The notes under the pieces were generated by a model. The model was not told the origin of the DNA, did not search any database, and worked only from the letters and a program-made list of their open reading frames with translations. Below, one piece after another: positions 62,837 through 64,000 of a stretch of DNA of 64,000 nucleotides. The stretch lies in the NCBI RefSeq assembly GCF_002951615.1, contig NZ_CP019062.1:1984001-2048000 (forward strand), read 5' to 3'. Positions within the stretch are counted from its first letter, which is position 1. Each line of letters starts with the position of its first letter. This DNA comes from Rahnella sikkimica (GTDB lineage: Bacteria; Pseudomonadota; Gammaproteobacteria; Enterobacterales; Enterobacteriaceae). Made by a program: the position numbers and the translations under genes.

Positions 62837-63346
62837 ATGGCACTGCCTAAGAAACTGAAATACCTGAACCTGTTTAACGACGGAAACAGCTATCTCGGCC
62901 TGGTCAGCGCGCTGACGCTGCCGAAACTGACCCGCAAGCTGGAGAACTATCGCGGCGGCGGCATGACCGGCTCCGCCTCCGTTGATTTTGGCCTGGACGA
63001 CGACGCGCTGAGCTTTGAGTGGACGGTGGGCGGGCTGGATGAACTGGTGTTGCAGCAGTGGGGCGCGGTCGATGCCGTGCCGCTGCGCTTTGCCGGTTCC
63101 TTCCAGCGTGATGACACCGGTGAAACCTCCGCCGTGGAAGTCACGATGCGCGGCCGCCACAAGGAAATGGATTTCGGCGAGTACAAACAGGGCGAAGACA
63201 CCGAAACCAAAATCACCACCCAGTGCACCTATTTCAAGCTGGTGATTGACGGCAAAGACATGATTGAAGTCGATACCGTGAACATGGTGGAAATCGTCGG
63301 CGGCGTTGACCGCGTGGCGGAACACCGCAAAAACATCGGCCTGTAA
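62837..63346 (+). CDS. FII: Tail tube protein FII
   Basis: A 169-residue tube subunit (P2 FII is 172). It includes LPKKLKYLNLFNDGNSYLGL at the start and LTLPKLTRKLENYRGGGMTG, and ends with IVGGVDRVAEHRKNIGL. It lies 13 bases after FI with TAAGAGGCGC upstream. Confidence 0.96.
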   Translation: MALPKKLKYLNLFNDGNSYLGLVSALTLPKLTRKLENYRGGGMTGSASVDFGLDDDALSFEWTVGGLDELVLQQWGAVDAVPLRFAGSFQRDDTGETSAVEVTMRGRHKEMDFGEYKQGEDTETKITTQCTYFKLVIDGKDMIEVDTVNMVEIVGGVDRVAEHRKNIGL

Positions 63347-63404
63347 CCCGACCCCCGCGCCGGATTCCGGCGCGAAAACTCCCCTTTGAATAAGAGACAC
63401 CGTT

Positions 63405-63686
63405 ATGTCAGAACACAATGAAAACATCGTAATTCTGGAAGAACCGATTAAGCGCGGCGACACGCTGATTAACCAGATTGAAGTCATCAAACCCAATGCC
63501 GGACACCTGCGCGGCATTGGCCTGGCGGCGCTGGCGAATGCCGACGTTGACGCACTCACCGTCATTCTGCCGCGCATTACCGCCCCGAACCTGACCGCTC
63601 AGGACTGCAAAAGCCTGAACCTGCCCGACCTGATTGCCCTGGCGGGTAAGGTGATTGGTTTTTTATCGCCGAAATCGGAACAGTAA
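63405..63686 (+). CDS. E: Tail assembly chaperone E
   Basis: A 93-residue protein: ILEEPIKRGDTLINQIEVIK and LNLPDLIALAGKVIGFL. It binds the tape measure during tail building. Near the end it carries the slippery heptamer T-TTT-TTA (63659-63665), where a fraction of ribosomes shift to make E+E'. Confidence 0.94.
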   Translation: MSEHNENIVILEEPIKRGDTLINQIEVIKPNAGHLRGIGLAALANADVDALTVILPRITAPNLTAQDCKSLNLPDLIALAGKVIGFLSPKSEQ

Positions 63687-63841
63687 AACTTCCCCCGACC
63701 CTGACGGTCGATGACCTGATGGCGGATATCGCGGTGATCTTTCACTGGCCGCCGTCAGAAATGAACCCGATGACGCTGACCGAACTTTGCGCGTGGCGTC
63801 ATAAGGCCATGCAGCGCAGCGGAGCCACCGACAGTGAGTAA
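63405..63841 (+). CDS. E': Tail assembly protein E+E' by -1 ribosomal frameshift
   Basis: After a -1 shift at the heptamer TTTTTTA (63659-63665) the reading continues ATC GCC GAA and encodes DDLMADIAVIFHWPPSEMNP, ending HKAMQRSGATDSE at 63841. The P2 E gene uses the same device. The fused protein is the second tail chaperone. The E' frame has no start of its own and overlaps the T start by eight bases. Confidence 0.85.
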
Positions 63842-64000
63842 CTTAAAATTAGAGGTGCTGTTAAAAGCGGTTGACCAGGCGACCCGCCCGTTTAAAGCGG
63901 TGCAAAACGCCAGTAAAGCGCTGTCCGGCGATATCCGCAATTCACAAAACAGCCTCAAAGACCTGAACGCTCAGGCCGGGAGAATTGACGGGTTCAGAAA
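63834..64000 (+). CDS. T: Tape measure protein T, 5' end (runs off the window)
   Basis: The GTG at 63834 opens SNLKLEVLLKAVDQATRPFK and continues as the basic helical N-terminus typical of P2 T (KALSGDIRNSQNSLKDLN). Only about 55 codons are visible. It sets tail length. The GTG overlaps the E' stop, the usual arrangement. Confidence 0.88.
   Translation, partial: MSNLKLEVLLKAVDQATRPFKAVQNASKALSGDIRNSQNSLKDLNAQAGRIDGFR

Noticed and set aside
1..64000. CRISPR array, tRNA, rRNA or complete insertion sequence
   Set aside because: No regularly spaced repeats, cloverleaf genes, ribosomal RNA or transposase with terminal inverted repeats were noticed on reading.

Overview
The window is a stretch of an enterobacterial chromosome followed by the larger part of a P2/186-type prophage. 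The chromosomal genes (thrS, marC, emtA, yniA-yniB-hxpB, ydjM, tcyP, kdgR, yebQ, htpX, prc, proQ, msrC, letAB, rsmF, yebV, adhP) read as close homologues of the E. coli genes. Their arrangement, the inserted kduID pair and the roughly 50-55 % GC feel fit a Yersiniaceae-like genus such as Rahnella, Rouxiella, Ewingella or Serratia. The genus is an inference; no 16S or other marker is present.

Host part, 1 to about 36.7 kb: the 5' part of thrS (minus); marC; the lytic transglycosylase emtA; a fructosamine-kinase-like gene with yniB and hxpB; kduI-kduD for uronate/pectin breakdown under a KdgR box; SOS-regulated ydjM under a LexA box; the cystine carrier tcyP; kdgR, the repressor of kduID, divergent from the exporter yebQ; the envelope quality-control genes htpX and prc with proQ; msrC; the lipid-transport pair letA-letB; rsmF; a triple-PAS GGEEF diguanylate cyclase; yebV; a C39-like papain-fold protein; an ASCH protein; two very large, translationally coupled, exported WG-repeat paralogues; a small DUF1883-like protein; an M20 amidohydrolase; adhP; and a PAP2 phosphatase.

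Prophage part, about 36.7 kb to beyond 64 kb: leftward Septu-like ptuA-ptuB lies downstream of a CI-type repressor with a duplicated DNA-binding domain. Rightward early genes follow (Cox-like, CII, Fil, small P2/186-family genes, replication protein A), then a LexA-box-controlled small gene, then cos. The late genes appear in P2 order: Q and P leftward; O N M L X, holin, endolysin, lysB/lysC, R S, V W J I H G, FI FII E/E' and the start of T rightward. Three late-promoter boxes sharing CGTTGTGCCAT precede the O/P, V and FI units. The right end (rest of T, U, D, ogr, attR) lies outside the window. No integrase gene is visible at the left end, where P2 and 186 carry int.

Accessory cargo sits at three points in the prophage: Septu next to the repressor; a two-gene ATPase (DUF3696/COG4938-like) plus Toprim-like module between cos and the portal gene; and an AT-rich membrane protein between S and the V promoter. 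The ATPase/Toprim-like pair is the best candidate here for a poorly described anti-phage system. The repressor with two HTH domains, three half-site operators and a LexA-driven gene in the position of 186 tum suggests an SOS-linked lysogeny switch of unusual architecture.
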